Positions 7,895-15,894 of a stretch of 64,000 nt of DNA are shown piece by piece (positions within the stretch are counted from its first letter, which is position 1; each line of letters begins with the position of its first letter). Location of the stretch: contig NZ_JAPEPC010000001.1 of the NCBI RefSeq assembly GCF_026340465.1, forward strand, positions 7,207,501 to 7,271,500, read 5' to 3'. Both the position numbers and the translations under genes were made by a program. The stretch comes from Streptomyces sp. NBC_01306 (GTDB lineage Bacteria; Actinomycetota; Actinomycetes; Streptomycetales; Streptomycetaceae). The notes under the pieces were generated by a model that worked only from the letters and a program-made list of their open reading frames with translations, was not told the DNA's origin and searched no databases.

Positions 7895-8782
7895 ATGACC
7901 TCTGAGAGCTCTGACGAAGTCGCGCGTTTCGGCACCATCGGCATCTGGAGTGCGGCTCTGCACCCCGCGGGTCCCGACCGCGGCGGTGAAGTGACCGAGG
8001 CCGTGGCCGAGCTGGACGAGCTCGGCTACGGCACCCTCTGGATCGGCGGCAGCCCGTCCATGGACGACGTGGTGCCCCTCGTCGACGCGACGCGGCGCAT
8101 CACCGTAGCCACCGGCATCCTGAGCATCTGGCAGCACAGTGCCACCGATGTCGCGGAGCAGGTGGCGGGGATCGAGAAGCGCCACCCGGGCCGGTTCGTG
8201 CTCGGGATCGGGGTCAGCCATGACGCACTCGCCCCGAAGTACGCCCGCCCGTACTCGGAGATGGTCGCCTACCTCGACGCCCTGGACACCGCGTCCGTCC
8301 CGGTGCCTGCCTCGCGCCGGGTGCTGGCCGCGCTCGGCCCGAAGATGCTGAAGCTCTCGGCCGAACGGGCCGTGGGTGCCCATCCCTATCTGGTCACCGC
8401 CGAACACACGGCGCAGGCGCGCGAAGCCCTCGGCGCCGACGCCCTGCTCGCTCCCGAGCTGAAGGTCGTACTCGACACCGATCTCGACCGGGCGCGCACC
8501 GTCGCGCGCGGCACGCTCTCGATGTACCTGCAACTCTCCAACTACACCAGCAATCTGCTGCGGCTCGGTTTCGAGGACGCCGACTTCGCCGACGGCGGCA
8601 GCAACCGGCTCCTTGACGCACTGTTCGCGCTGGGCGACCTGGAGACGGTGCGGGCCCGGGTGGACGCGTACCGTGCGGCGGGCGCCGACCATGTGGCGCT
8701 CCAGGTGCTGACGGGGGACCGGCGCAGCGACCTGCCCCGCGCCGAGTGGCGCGAGCTGGCGTCGGCCTTCTCCCTCGGCTGA
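7895..8782 (+). CDS. LLM-class F420-dependent oxidoreductase
   Basis: A 295-residue luciferase-like TIM-barrel protein. FGTIGIWSAAL opens the barrel, followed by ELGYGTLWIGGSPS, VATGILSIWQHSA and PGRFVLGIGVSH, which resembles the group of actinobacterial LLM enzymes predicted to use coenzyme F420. The substrate is unknown. The ATG at 7895 is chosen because it gives the usual short N-terminal tail; an in-frame ATG at 7847 with a GGGGGA sequence upstream would add 16 glycine-rich residues and remains possible. A strong terminator follows at 8879-8910. It is not clearly co-transcribed with the preceding FMN reductase gene (104 bp gap). Confidence 0.75.
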   Translation: MTSESSDEVARFGTIGIWSAALHPAGPDRGGEVTEAVAELDELGYGTLWIGGSPSMDDVVPLVDATRRITVATGILSIWQHSATDVAEQVAGIEKRHPGRFVLGIGVSHDALAPKYARPYSEMVAYLDALDTASVPVPASRRVLAALGPKMLKLSAERAVGAHPYLVTAEHTAQAREALGADALLAPELKVVLDTDLDRARTVARGTLSMYLQLSNYTSNLLRLGFEDADFADGGSNRLLDALFALGDLETVRARVDAYRAAGADHVALQVLTGDRRSDLPRAEWRELASAFSLG

Positions 8783-8820
8783 CCCCGCCCGCCCCCGGAC
8801 CGGCCCTGCGCCACTGACCG

Positions 8821-8864
8821 GTACCACTGGCCGGACGGATCAGTACCACTGTCCGGATGGATCA
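8821..8864. repeat. 22-bp tandem duplication
   Basis: Two adjacent copies of a 22-bp unit beginning GTACCACTG and ending GGATCA (8821-8842 and 8843-8864) differ at two positions. They lie between the F420-type gene and its terminator. No function is apparent. Confidence 0.8.
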
Positions 8865-8878
8865 TTCACCCATATTTC

Positions 8879-8910
8879 GACGGCCCCGCGGCCCGGTCCG
8901 CGGGGCCGTC
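8879..8910 (+). terminator. intrinsic terminator after the F420-type LLM gene
   Basis: Perfect 13-bp GC-rich inverted repeat (GACGGCCCCGCGG at 8879-8891, CCGCGGGGCCGTC at 8898-8910) with a 6-nt loop, 97 bp after the stop codon. Confidence 0.8.
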
Positions 8911-8988
8911 GCCGTCGTTCGGGGGAACTCGCCGCCGGACCACGCCTATTGACGCCTCTGTCCACCGCTCCTAAGGTCTCGAACCACT

Positions 8989-9017
8989 CGACGCATGACG
9001 TCTGACGTCATGCGTCG
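8989..9017. promoter_or_regulatory. 29-bp palindrome upstream of the sialidase (probable operator)
   Basis: An inverted repeat built on CGACGCATGACGT and its complement, with a single unpaired central base at 9003. It is extended by a second symmetric pair, CCACT at 8984-8988 and AGTGG at 9024-9028. It lies 62-90 bp before the sialidase start. The TGACGTCA-like cores and the length suggest a regulator binding site more than a terminator, because no gene ends just before it. The FadR-type regulator at 11066-11809 is a candidate binder, by proximity only. Confidence 0.6.
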
Positions 9018-9078
9018 ATGTTCAGTGGTCCACGAGTTCCCCGCACCCTCCCCATCGCACCAAGGAGCGTTCGAGCAG

Positions 9079-10926
9079 ATGGCATTGACGTGGAGAGCAC
9101 CAACGTCCCTGCGGAGACTGGCTGTTGCCCTGTCGGCGGTGGTGGCGACACTCGCCGCCGTCGCCGTGGTGACAACGGGCCCGGCCGCCGCGGCCGACGG
9201 CAGCCAGTCGGCCGTGGTCAGCCAGGACTGCACCAGCAGCCGGATCCGGGTGGCGCTGCTCAACCCCACCGCGGCGGCCACCACCTTCACGGTCACCTGG
9301 CCGGGCAACGGCACCTGGACCCGGGCGGTGGCCGCCGGTGACCGTACCGATCTGTACTTCTCCAAGCCCAGCGGTACGGACTACTCCTTCCGCACCACCA
9401 CACCCCAGGGGCTGGACAGGACCACGACGGGCACCCTGGACTGCGGCCGGTCGATGGCCGCGCAGGTCAGCGCGGAGTGCCCGCGCGCCGCTGACGGCTC
9501 GCCGGCCGCGACCCACCGGCTGAAGCTCACCCTGGTCAACCGCTCCGACACATCGAAGACCTTCACTGTGGGGTGGGAGGGCCGCTCCGGCTCCCCCTGG
9601 ACCCGGACCGTGGCGGCGCGCAGTTCCGACGACACGCTGTCGTGGACGGTGGCCGACGGAACCCCGTACCGGATCAGGACGACGGCCACCGGCTTCGACC
9701 GCACCGAGAGCGGGACCGTGCGCTGCGGGCTGGCCGCGGGCACACCCGGAATGAACGCTCGGACGCTCTTCGCCGCGCACACCTCCACCAGCGCGGGAAC
9801 CCCGATCGCCGGTCTGAACCGGGCCAAGGCGGACGGCAGCGGCTACGAGACCTACACCGGCACCGCCGCGTCGGTCCGTATCCCCGCGATGGCCGTCACC
9901 GACAACGGCACGGTCATCGCCATGGCCGACGCCCGCATCGACAGCTCCGGCGACCTGGGCGGCAGCAGCAACAACATTCAGGTGGCCATGCGCCGCAGCA
10001 CCGACGGCGGCGCCACCTGGACGGGCGCCTCCACGGTCGCGCACGCGGCGACGACCAGCGAGGGGTACGGCGACAGCAGCCTCCTGGTGGACCGTTCGGC
10101 CGGTCCGGACGGCAAGGTCTACGCGTTCATCAACTACTCGCCCGCGCCCGGCATCGGCTACGCGGGCTCGTCGGCCGGCTCGAACTCGGCGACCGACACC
10201 ACCGCCATGCACATCCGGGTGATCTCCTCCACGGACAACGGTGCCACCTGGAGCCGCCCGGTGGATCTGAACCCGCAGGTCAAAAGCGTCAAGTGGGCCG
10301 GGATGTTCGCCTCTTCCGGCCACGGCATCCAGCTCTCCGACGGCCGCCTCGTCCAGCCGATCGTCTACAAGCAGGACGGGGCCGACCACGCGGGCAACAT
10401 CTACTCCGACGACCACGGCGCCACCTGGCACGCGGGCGCCGCGGCGGCGACCGGCGTCAACGAGAACAAGGCGGTCCAGCGCGACAGCGGCCAGGTGGTG
10501 CAGAACCTGAGGTCGGACAGCGGAGGCAACCGCTGGTACGCCACCGCCGCGGACACGGCCGCCGGCCGCAACGTCGCGGGCGCCTACGGTCCGGCCTGGA
10601 ACTCCGGCCTGATCGACCCCGGTTGCAACGGCGACGAGATCTCGTACCTCAGGCCCACCGATGTGGGATCCGGCGGATACCCGGCCCTGACGCCCGTCAC
10701 GGTGCAGAGCAACAACGCGTCCGCCGACCGCAGCGAGCTGACCGTGCGGACCAGCGAGGACGACGGTGTGACCTGGCCGCACCAGGTGCTGATCAAGTCG
10801 GGCGCGGCCGGCTATTCGACCACGGCGGTCCTCAACAACGGGGTGATCGGCGACCTCTACGAGATCGGCGACACCGGCGGCATCGTCTTCAGCAGCTTCA
10901 CCCCCGACTGGGCACGGCAGTCCTGA
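9079..10926 (+). CDS. secreted exo-alpha-sialidase (GH33 type)
   Basis: A 615-residue exported glycosidase. Residues 1-38 are a Sec signal peptide ending GPAAAA. Two short beta-sandwich-like modules follow (about 45-120 and 130-205), each with TFTV-W and WTR-V-A segments; they may be carbohydrate-binding. The catalytic six-bladed propeller starts with the RIP motif (VRIPAMAV) and contains four Asp-boxes: STDGGATW, STDNGATW, SDDHGATW and SEDDGVTW. It should release terminal sialic acids outside the cell. The ATG at 9079 follows AAGGAG; upstream in-frame codons would not give a signal peptide. Convergent with a GntR-type regulator that may control it. Confidence 0.88.
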   Translation: MALTWRAPTSLRRLAVALSAVVATLAAVAVVTTGPAAAADGSQSAVVSQDCTSSRIRVALLNPTAAATTFTVTWPGNGTWTRAVAAGDRTDLYFSKPSGTDYSFRTTTPQGLDRTTTGTLDCGRSMAAQVSAECPRAADGSPAATHRLKLTLVNRSDTSKTFTVGWEGRSGSPWTRTVAARSSDDTLSWTVADGTPYRIRTTATGFDRTESGTVRCGLAAGTPGMNARTLFAAHTSTSAGTPIAGLNRAKADGSGYETYTGTAASVRIPAMAVTDNGTVIAMADARIDSSGDLGGSSNNIQVAMRRSTDGGATWTGASTVAHAATTSEGYGDSSLLVDRSAGPDGKVYAFINYSPAPGIGYAGSSAGSNSATDTTAMHIRVISSTDNGATWSRPVDLNPQVKSVKWAGMFASSGHGIQLSDGRLVQPIVYKQDGADHAGNIYSDDHGATWHAGAAAATGVNENKAVQRDSGQVVQNLRSDSGGNRWYATAADTAAGRNVAGAYGPAWNSGLIDPGCNGDEISYLRPTDVGSGGYPALTPVTVQSNNASADRSELTVRTSEDDGVTWPHQVLIKSGAAGYSTTAVLNNGVIGDLYEIGDTGGIVFSSFTPDWARQS

Positions 10927-10988
10927 CCCGCACGTGATCCGGTGCTTGCGGTGCGGTCAGCCGATCAGTTCCCGGACCCGGGTCGGCC

Positions 10989-11047
10989 GGCGGGCCCGGT
11001 GCGAGCGTACGGGCCCGCCCCCTCGTCAAGGTGCGGGGGCGGGCCCG
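10989..11047. terminator. bidirectional terminator with two mutually exclusive hairpins
   Basis: GGCGGGCCCG (10989-10998) can pair with CGGGCCCGCC (11010-11019). The same right arm, extended to 11021, can instead pair with GGGGCGGGCCCG (11036-11047). It sits between the convergent sialidase and GntR-family genes and could terminate transcription from either side. Confidence 0.7.
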
Positions 11048-11065
11048 GAGTTCCGGAGGGGCGGG

Positions 11066-11809
11066 TCAACCGGCTGGAGCCGCCGCCCGTGCCTCCTGTA
11101 CCCGTCGCCTGACCGGTGCGTAGTGCTCGGCGATGGCGCGGGTGAAGGCGTCGGCATCGCCGGCGCGGGCGGCGTCGACGATCCTGCGGTGGTTGGCCAC
11201 GGTCTCGGCCTCGTCCTTGCTGGTGATCACGCCGAGATGCGGCACGACGATCGTGTAGACATCCCAGAACGCGAGCGACAACTGCCCTATCAGCTCGTTG
11301 CCGAGGGGTTCGACCAGCAGGGCGTGGAAGGCGCGGTCGGCCTCGACGAAGCCCGTACCGTCGCCGCTCCCCGAGCGCTCCATGTCGTCCACGATGCGGT
11401 AGAGGGTGCGGAGGTGGTCGCTGTCCAGGGAGGTGAGGATGCGCTCCGCCATCCCGCGCTCGAACAGTTCGCGTACGTCCACCAGGTCCGACATGACCTT
11501 GAAGTCGTCGTCGCGGCTGAGCAGTCCGCGGAAGGTGAGCCCCTCCACCAGGGCCGAGAGGGTGAGCCTGCCGACGTAAGTGCCGTGGCCGTGCCGCACC
11601 TCCACGATGTCCAGCGCGTCGAGGGTCTTGACCGCCTCGCGGACGCTCGACCGGCTGGCGCCGAGCGTGGCGCTCAGTTCGCTCTCGGTGGGCAGCGGAT
11701 CTCCCGGGCGGAGTTTGTTCTCCAGGATGTACCGCTTGATGCCCTCGCTGACCTCCTGTCTCAGCAGGGAACGCCCCTGACGTCCTTCCAGGATGTGTCG
11801 GCTCTCCAC
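11066..11809 (-). CDS. FadR-subfamily (FCD) GntR transcriptional regulator
   Basis: A 247-residue regulator: winged helix at residues 12-80 (LPTESELSATLGASRSSVREAVKTL) and an all-helical FCD effector domain at about 100-235, with the metal/effector-binding histidines in DRAFHALLVE and ANHRRIV. FCD regulators sense small organic acids or sugar acids. Position between a sialidase and a former transporter gene makes sialic acid or a derivative a plausible effector, but that is inference. Translation starts at a GTG at 11809 after purine-rich GGAGAGGGG. Upstream lie three tandem ATCAGAC repeats (11857-11877), probably its operator. Confidence 0.8.
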   Translation of the reverse strand: MESRHILEGRQGRSLLRQEVSEGIKRYILENKLRPGDPLPTESELSATLGASRSSVREAVKTLDALDIVEVRHGHGTYVGRLTLSALVEGLTFRGLLSRDDDFKVMSDLVDVRELFERGMAERILTSLDSDHLRTLYRIVDDMERSGSGDGTGFVEADRAFHALLVEPLGNELIGQLSLAFWDVYTIVVPHLGVITSKDEAETVANHRRIVDAARAGDADAFTRAIAEHYAPVRRRVQEARAAAPAG

Positions 11810-11856
11810 CCCTTGACCCCTCTCCTCGTCCCAGCTACGTTCACACGTTACCAGCC

Positions 11857-11877
11857 ATCAGACATCAGACATCAGAC
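11857..11877. promoter_or_regulatory. three tandem ATCAGAC heptamers, likely GntR operator
   Basis: Three exact 7-bp ATCAGAC copies (reverse strand GTCTGAT) in the divergent region between the GntR-family gene and the truncated ABC gene. Direct repeats with TCTGAT cores resemble sites reported for FCD-type GntR proteins. Binding by the adjacent regulator is inferred. Confidence 0.5.
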
Positions 11878-11933
11878 AAATTTCTGCACCTGGTGCCGTC
11901 GCTGTTCCGTTCCCCCGCATCAGGAGGACCCCC

Positions 11934-12190
11934 GTGTCTCAGAGCACGAGCACCGTCTCAGCGCACGAGTACCGCGGCCGGGACCAGGCAGCTCACGTCA
12001 CGCGGAGGAACCAAGCCCCCGCCGAACTGCTCGAACTGGTCCGGCTCGCCCCGGAGCGCACCCTGCGGAGCTACCCGTACGAGCTCTCCGGCGGGCCGGC
12101 GCCGGCGCGCCGCCATCGCACGGGCGCTCGCCCTGGAGCCCGAGCTGATCGTCGTCGGCGAGCCGCGTGCCGGACACCGCGCTGACGTCT
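11934..12190 (+). pseudogene. remnant of a peptide-type ABC transporter ATPase
   Basis: A good ribosome-binding site (AGGAGG at 11922-11927) precedes a GTG at 11934, but the reading frame is a mosaic. From about 12024, LLELVRLAPERTLRSYPYELSGG reads in one frame. After about 12100, RAAIARALALEPELIVVGEP continues in another. Together they rebuild the LSGGQRQRVAIARALALEPELIV-DEP stretch (ABC signature to Walker B) of Dpp/Opp-type ATPases, with a frameshift in between. Walker A, the rest of the N-terminal domain and the C-terminus are missing. It is probably a deletion scar of a transporter once controlled by the divergent GntR regulator. Confidence 0.75.
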
Positions 12191-12225
12191 TACGGCGACC
12201 CGGACCTGGGCAGGATGATGGCCCC

Positions 12226-12696
12226 ATGAGCGATCACGACGAGACCGCGGGCAGCCGGAGCGCTTTCGACGAGGAGGCACGACAGGTCCTCGCGACGGGC
12301 GCACGCGAGGAGAAGCTGCGCCGCCGCTACCCGATCGAATCGACGTCCTTCGAGCGGACCCGGATGGCGCCGTACACCGCGTACGCGGCGATGGTCCTCG
12401 AAGGCGCGGGCTGGCGGCAGATGTTCCCGGCCCAGCCGAGCGAGGACGAGGCGCGGCTCGATCTGGCAGCGGTCCTGCGCGGTACCACCGAGCACCCGCA
12501 GGTCACGGCGGTCCGCTACGCACAGGCGGCCGACGCCGTCGAGAACGGCGCGGACCAGGTGGTCCTCGGTGAGAGGGTCTACCGCATCGTGCGCGTCGAA
12601 CAGACGGTCGTCATGACGGAGTACGGACCCGAGCCGCCCCAGGGCGCGGACTGTCCCTTCCCCGAGGAGTTCGACGACCGGGAGTCCGAACACTGA
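12226..12696 (+). CDS. hypothetical protein, possibly DUF5954-like
   Basis: A 156-residue acidic soluble protein with no signal peptide or membrane segment. The central part (GERVYRIVRVEQTVVMTEYGPEPPQGAD) resembles small streptomycete proteins of the DUF5954 type in its RIVR-EQ and GPEPP motifs; this is recalled similarity and uncertain. Function unknown. The ATG at 12226 starts immediately after the ABC-gene remnant, whose last open frame runs into this gene in phase. That is coincidental to the decay and not evidence of a fusion. Confidence 0.6.
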   Translation: MSDHDETAGSRSAFDEEARQVLATGAREEKLRRRYPIESTSFERTRMAPYTAYAAMVLEGAGWRQMFPAQPSEDEARLDLAAVLRGTTEHPQVTAVRYAQAADAVENGADQVVLGERVYRIVRVEQTVVMTEYGPEPPQGADCPFPEEFDDRESEH

Positions 12697-12709
12697 ACCG
12701 GCATGTCCG

Positions 12710-13375
12710 TCAGGCCAGTTCGGCGAGGGTGTTCCAGAACATCAGCTCGTAGCTCTGCAACAGCCGCCCGTGCCGGAGGGCGGCTGCGGTGTCCAGGCCG
12801 CCGTCGAGCCCGGCCTGGACGGCGGCCGCTGCCTGCGCTTCGAGACCGGGCGCGGGCTCGCCGAAGAAGTCGAAGAACCCGCAGGCCTCGTCGTCGAAGC
12901 CGTAGTGGGTGCGCAGCCCCTCCGCGATCGCCGCGCAGTAGCCACCCCAGGCGGCGAAATTGGCGGTGAGTGCGAGGGCCGCCTCCGCCGGTGCGCCGGT
13001 CAGTGCCAGCCTGGCCACGTACGAGGGGTAGGCCTGGCAGCCGGCCGTCGGTTCGTACGCCGCCACGTCGGCGCTGTCGAGTCCGCACGCGGAGGTCAGC
13101 GCTTCGAGCCGCTCGGCCGCGGTGTTCTCGCCGCCCGCGAGGGAGGCCAAGAATACGGCACAGGCGTCCTCCCGGCGAGCGGCCGACCGCTCGGCCAGAT
13201 ACGCGAAGGCGCTCCGGTCGCTCGCGATGATGTACTGCTGTTCCAGCGCGAGCGCCGACAGTGCGCCGGGGTCCGCGGTACCCGCGGCGATGAGCGGCAC
13301 GAGCCGGTTGTCCGCCGCGCCCGGTGCGAGCGCGGCCGTGGTGCTCCTGAGTACGTCCAGCGCTGTACGGTCCAT
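12710..13375 (-). CDS. TenA/THI-4-like (heme-oxygenase fold) protein
   Basis: A 221-residue all-helical protein resembling the TenA/PqqC superfamily: LALEQQYIIASDRSAFAYLAERS in the N-terminal half, then YEPTAGCQAYPSYV and LTANFAAWGGYCAAIAEGLR. TenA proteins salvage aminopyrimidines for thiamine, but TenA-like relatives without this activity are common. No thiamine gene is nearby, so the role is open. The ATG at 13375 is chosen because GAAGGGG lies upstream; ATG 13393 lacks a site. It converges with the DUF5954-like gene with only 13 bp between them. Confidence 0.6.
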   Translation of the reverse strand: MDRTALDVLRSTTAALAPGAADNRLVPLIAAGTADPGALSALALEQQYIIASDRSAFAYLAERSAARREDACAVFLASLAGGENTAAERLEALTSACGLDSADVAAYEPTAGCQAYPSYVARLALTGAPAEAALALTANFAAWGGYCAAIAEGLRTHYGFDDEACGFFDFFGEPAPGLEAQAAAAVQAGLDGGLDTAAALRHGRLLQSYELMFWNTLAELA

Positions 13376-13509
13376 TCCGGTCCCCTTCGTCATGGGTACG
13401 CGGTACCCGCCCAGAGTGTGTGCGGCACCTGTCGTGCGCACCCCGGGCGGCGGTGCCATACTCGGACATGTTCACTCGAACGGCTGTCCCTGTCCGAAAG
13501 GACGACGCC

Positions 13510-13818
13510 ATGACCTGGGCTTCGTGGACCACCAGCGGAATCTTCGCGGGACCGGGCGGAGTCCGTACGGAAGAGGTCGGTGTGCTGACCGGCGACCTGA
13601 CGGTGCACACCACGTGGTCGGAGGACCAGGCGTCCTTCGCCGTGCAGTACAGCGGGTCGTCGGACTGGTTCACCCTGGTCGGCAGCCCGGTGCCCTGCGG
13701 CTCGGAGCGAGCCAGCCGGGAACTCCACCAGATCGTCGTCGAGGCGGTCCGCACCGGCGGCGGAGCCACGGCCCAGACCGTCACGTACAACGCAGGGCCC
13801 TGGACGACTCAGCAGTAG
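13510..13818 (+). CDS. small hypothetical protein
   Basis: A 102-residue soluble protein, unrecognised. The sequence is rich in T, W, G and S (MTWASWTTSGIFAGPGG near the start, AQTVTYNAGPW near the end), with no signal peptide, membrane helix or known motif. The ATG at 13510 has AAGGA eight bases upstream; an ATG at 13468 has none. The last codons and stop are duplicated by a 17-bp tandem repeat. Confidence 0.6.
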   Translation: MTWASWTTSGIFAGPGGVRTEEVGVLTGDLTVHTTWSEDQASFAVQYSGSSDWFTLVGSPVPCGSERASRELHQIVVEAVRTGGGATAQTVTYNAGPWTTQQ

Positions 13819-13842
13819 GGCACGCTCAGCAGTAGGGCACGC
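13809..13842. repeat. exact 17-bp tandem duplication across a stop codon
   Basis: TCAGCAGTAGGGCACGC occurs twice in a row (13809-13825, 13826-13842). The first copy contains the TAG stop of the small gene ending at 13818. Confidence 0.9.
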
Positions 13843-13877
13843 CCACCGGCGCGGTGTGCGTAGCCGTACCCGGCCCG

Positions 13878-15113
13878 TCAGCTGCGGGAGCCGGCCGTGC
13901 CGGCCGCGTCCGCCGCATCCGCCGCTTCGGTGGCCCGCGGGGCCGCCGGCGGTGCGGCTGTCGTTCCGCGGCGGAGCCGGCGTGCCAGCGGCTCGGTCCA
14001 GCGGGCGGTCAGCGGGCCCACGATGACCAGGATCAGGACGTACGCCGTAGCCAGCGGGCCGATGCGCGGCTCGACGCCGACCGCCAGACCCGCGATCACG
14101 ATGGAGAACTCACCGCGCGCCACCAGTGTGCCGCCGGCCCGCCAGCGTCCCGCCGGTCTGATCCCGGCCCGGCGGGCCGCGTACCAGCCCGTGGCGATCT
14201 TCGTCAGCACCGTCACGATCGCGAGCAGCAGCGCGGGGACGAGGACGGGCGGAATGTCGGCGGGGTTGGTGCTCAGCCCGAAGAAGACGAAGAAGACGGC
14301 GGCGAAGAGGTCACGCAGCGGAGTCAGCAGATTGTGCGCGCCTTCGGCGACCTCACCGGAGAGCGCGATACCGACCAGGAACGCACCGACCGCCGCGGAG
14401 ACCTGGAGCTGCTGCGCGATCCCCGCGACGAACAGCGTCAGCCCGAGGACCACGAGGAGCAGCATCTCGGGGTTGTCGGACGAGACCGCCCGGCTGATGA
14501 ACCGGCCGTGGCGCAGCGCCACATAGAGGACCGCGCCGACCGTGCCGAGAGAGATCAGCAGAGTGAGGCTGCCCCCGGCCAGGCTGAGCCCGGCGAGCAG
14601 CGCGGTGAGCAGCGGCAGGTAGACGGCCATCGCCAGGTCTTCGATGACCAGCACGCCGAGGACGACCGGTGTCTCCCGGTTGCCGAGGCGGCCGAGATCC
14701 CCGAGCACCTTGGCGATCACTCCCGATGAGGAGATCCAGGTGACACCGGCGAGCGCGACGGCGGCGACCGGGCCCCAGCCGAGGATGAGCGCGGCGGCAG
14801 CGCCCGGGGTCGCGTTCAGTACGAAGTCGACGATCCCGGAGGGGTACTGCGTCTTGAGGTTGGTGACGAGTTCGGACGCGCTGTACTCAAGTCCCAGCAG
14901 GAGGAGCAGCAGGATGACGCCGATCTCGGCGCCGGTGGCGGTGAACTCCTCGCTGGCGTCCAGCGGGATGAGGCCGCCGTGGCCGAAGGCGAGTCCGGCC
15001 AGCAGGTACAGCGGAATGGGGGAGAAGCCGATGCGGCCGGCGAAGCGGCCGAGGAGGCCCAGGGCAAGGATGACCGCCCCGAGTTCGATGAGCAGCGCGG
15101 ACATGTCGTGCAC
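13878..15113 (-). CDS. CPA2-family cation:proton antiporter (KhtU/Kef-like)
   Basis: A 411-residue membrane protein with about 12-13 helices; PLYLLAGLAFGHGGLIPLD in the N-terminal part, VLVIEDLAMAVYLPLL and GAFLVGIALSG in the core are typical of Kef/CPA2 antiporters. It should exchange K+ (or Na+) for H+. It is preceded six bases upstream by a small TrkA-C domain protein, the arrangement of Bacillus KhtTU, in which KhtT gates the KhtU channel-like antiporter. The C-terminal tail (about 30 residues) is an alanine-rich low-complexity stretch without the RCK domain of KefB/C, which is consistent with the regulatory domain being supplied in trans. Confidence 0.82.
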   Translation of the reverse strand: MHDMSALLIELGAVILALGLLGRFAGRIGFSPIPLYLLAGLAFGHGGLIPLDASEEFTATGAEIGVILLLLLLGLEYSASELVTNLKTQYPSGIVDFVLNATPGAAAALILGWGPVAAVALAGVTWISSSGVIAKVLGDLGRLGNRETPVVLGVLVIEDLAMAVYLPLLTALLAGLSLAGGSLTLLISLGTVGAVLYVALRHGRFISRAVSSDNPEMLLLVVLGLTLFVAGIAQQLQVSAAVGAFLVGIALSGEVAEGAHNLLTPLRDLFAAVFFVFFGLSTNPADIPPVLVPALLLAIVTVLTKIATGWYAARRAGIRPAGRWRAGGTLVARGEFSIVIAGLAVGVEPRIGPLATAYVLILVIVGPLTARWTEPLARRLRRGTTAAPPAAPRATEAADAADAAGTAGSRS

Positions 15114-15119
15114 AGGCGT

Positions 15120-15605
15120 CTATCCTCCGGTGATCAGTTCCGCGACGGCGTCCACGCCTTCGCGGGTGCCGACGACAACGAGGATGTCGCCACTGGCGAA
15201 GCGGAAGTCCGGGGTGGGAGAGGGGAATGCGGTGGTCCGCCGCAGCACGGCGACGATGGAGGCGCCGGTCCTGGTGCGCGCCTGAGTGGCGCCGAGGACG
15301 CGCCCCGCGTACGGGGACCTCTTGGTGATCGCGATGCGTTCGCTCACCAGGTCGATCTCCAGGTGCTCGTGCAACTGGGCCACCGGCGCCGGTGTGAGCA
15401 GCCGGGACAGCGCGGCCGCTTCGTGCGAGGCGAGCGGAGTCGAGCTGCGGCAGCTGTCGTCGTCCTCGGGGTCGTGGAAAGCGAGGATGCGCCGGCCGTC
15501 CTGATGTGCCACGACCGAAATGTGCTGTCCGGCATCGGTGTTGAGGTCGTACCTGGTTCCGACTCCGGGCAGGCCGGTTTTCCGGATGCGGGCGGCGGGT
15601 TCCAT
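15120..15605 (-). CDS. TrkA-C domain regulatory protein (KhtT-like)
   Basis: A 161-residue cytosolic protein. The N-terminal half starts RIRKTGLPGVGTRYDL, as in KhtT-type proteins, and the C-terminal half (about 85-158; LVSERIAITKRSPYAGRVL to DILVVVGTREGVDAVAEL) is an RCK_C/TrkA-C domain that binds a small ligand such as a nucleotide. It probably gates the downstream antiporter (6 bp gap, same strand). The ATG at 15605 is chosen because GGAG lies six bases before it; an ATG at 15617 is a close alternative. Confidence 0.78.
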   Translation of the reverse strand: MEPAARIRKTGLPGVGTRYDLNTDAGQHISVVAHQDGRRILAFHDPEDDDSCRSSTPLASHEAAALSRLLTPAPVAQLHEHLEIDLVSERIAITKRSPYAGRVLGATQARTRTGASIVAVLRRTTAFPSPTPDFRFASGDILVVVGTREGVDAVAELITGG

Positions 15606-15722
15606 GGAAGGCTCCATCAAGGCATTGAGGGGCGGTGTACGGACACGGTTGCCGGAGGCGCGGCCCGACCGCGCTCGGTCTCGGTGGATCCGGTCCGGTG
15701 GGCAGCCGGTAGCTCTGCTCAT

Positions 15723-15750
15723 ACTCTAGCGCAGGTCAAGTAATGGTAAA
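15723..15750 (-). promoter_or_regulatory. likely housekeeping-type promoter of the KhtTU-like operon
   Basis: On the minus strand, TTTACC (15750-15745) and TAGAGT (15728-15723) are 16 bp apart. TAGAGT fits the streptomycete HrdB -10 consensus TAGAPT. This would leave a leader of about 110 nt before the KhtT-like start. Confidence 0.45.
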
Positions 15751-15894
15751 TAGTGCGGTCTTTATGGGGTGGTTGGTGGCTTTTGTGTCCGAATTGTCAA
15801 GGAAATGAGACCTGCGACGGTAGCGCTCTGTACCGAGGCCGCCCGGTAAGGGTGTGGTGCCGGGCCCGCCGCTGTTGCTGGCATGATCGGGGGC

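Noticed and set aside
12226..12696. Fusion of the ABC ATPase remnant with the DUF5954-like protein
   Set aside because: The open frame is continuous only by chance after decay; the downstream gene has its own ATG and a different composition.
15606..15894. c-di-AMP (ydaO-type) riboswitch ahead of the KhtTU-like genes
   Set aside because: Looked for conserved riboswitch segments in the roughly 110-nt leader and found none; only a promoter-like sequence is visible.
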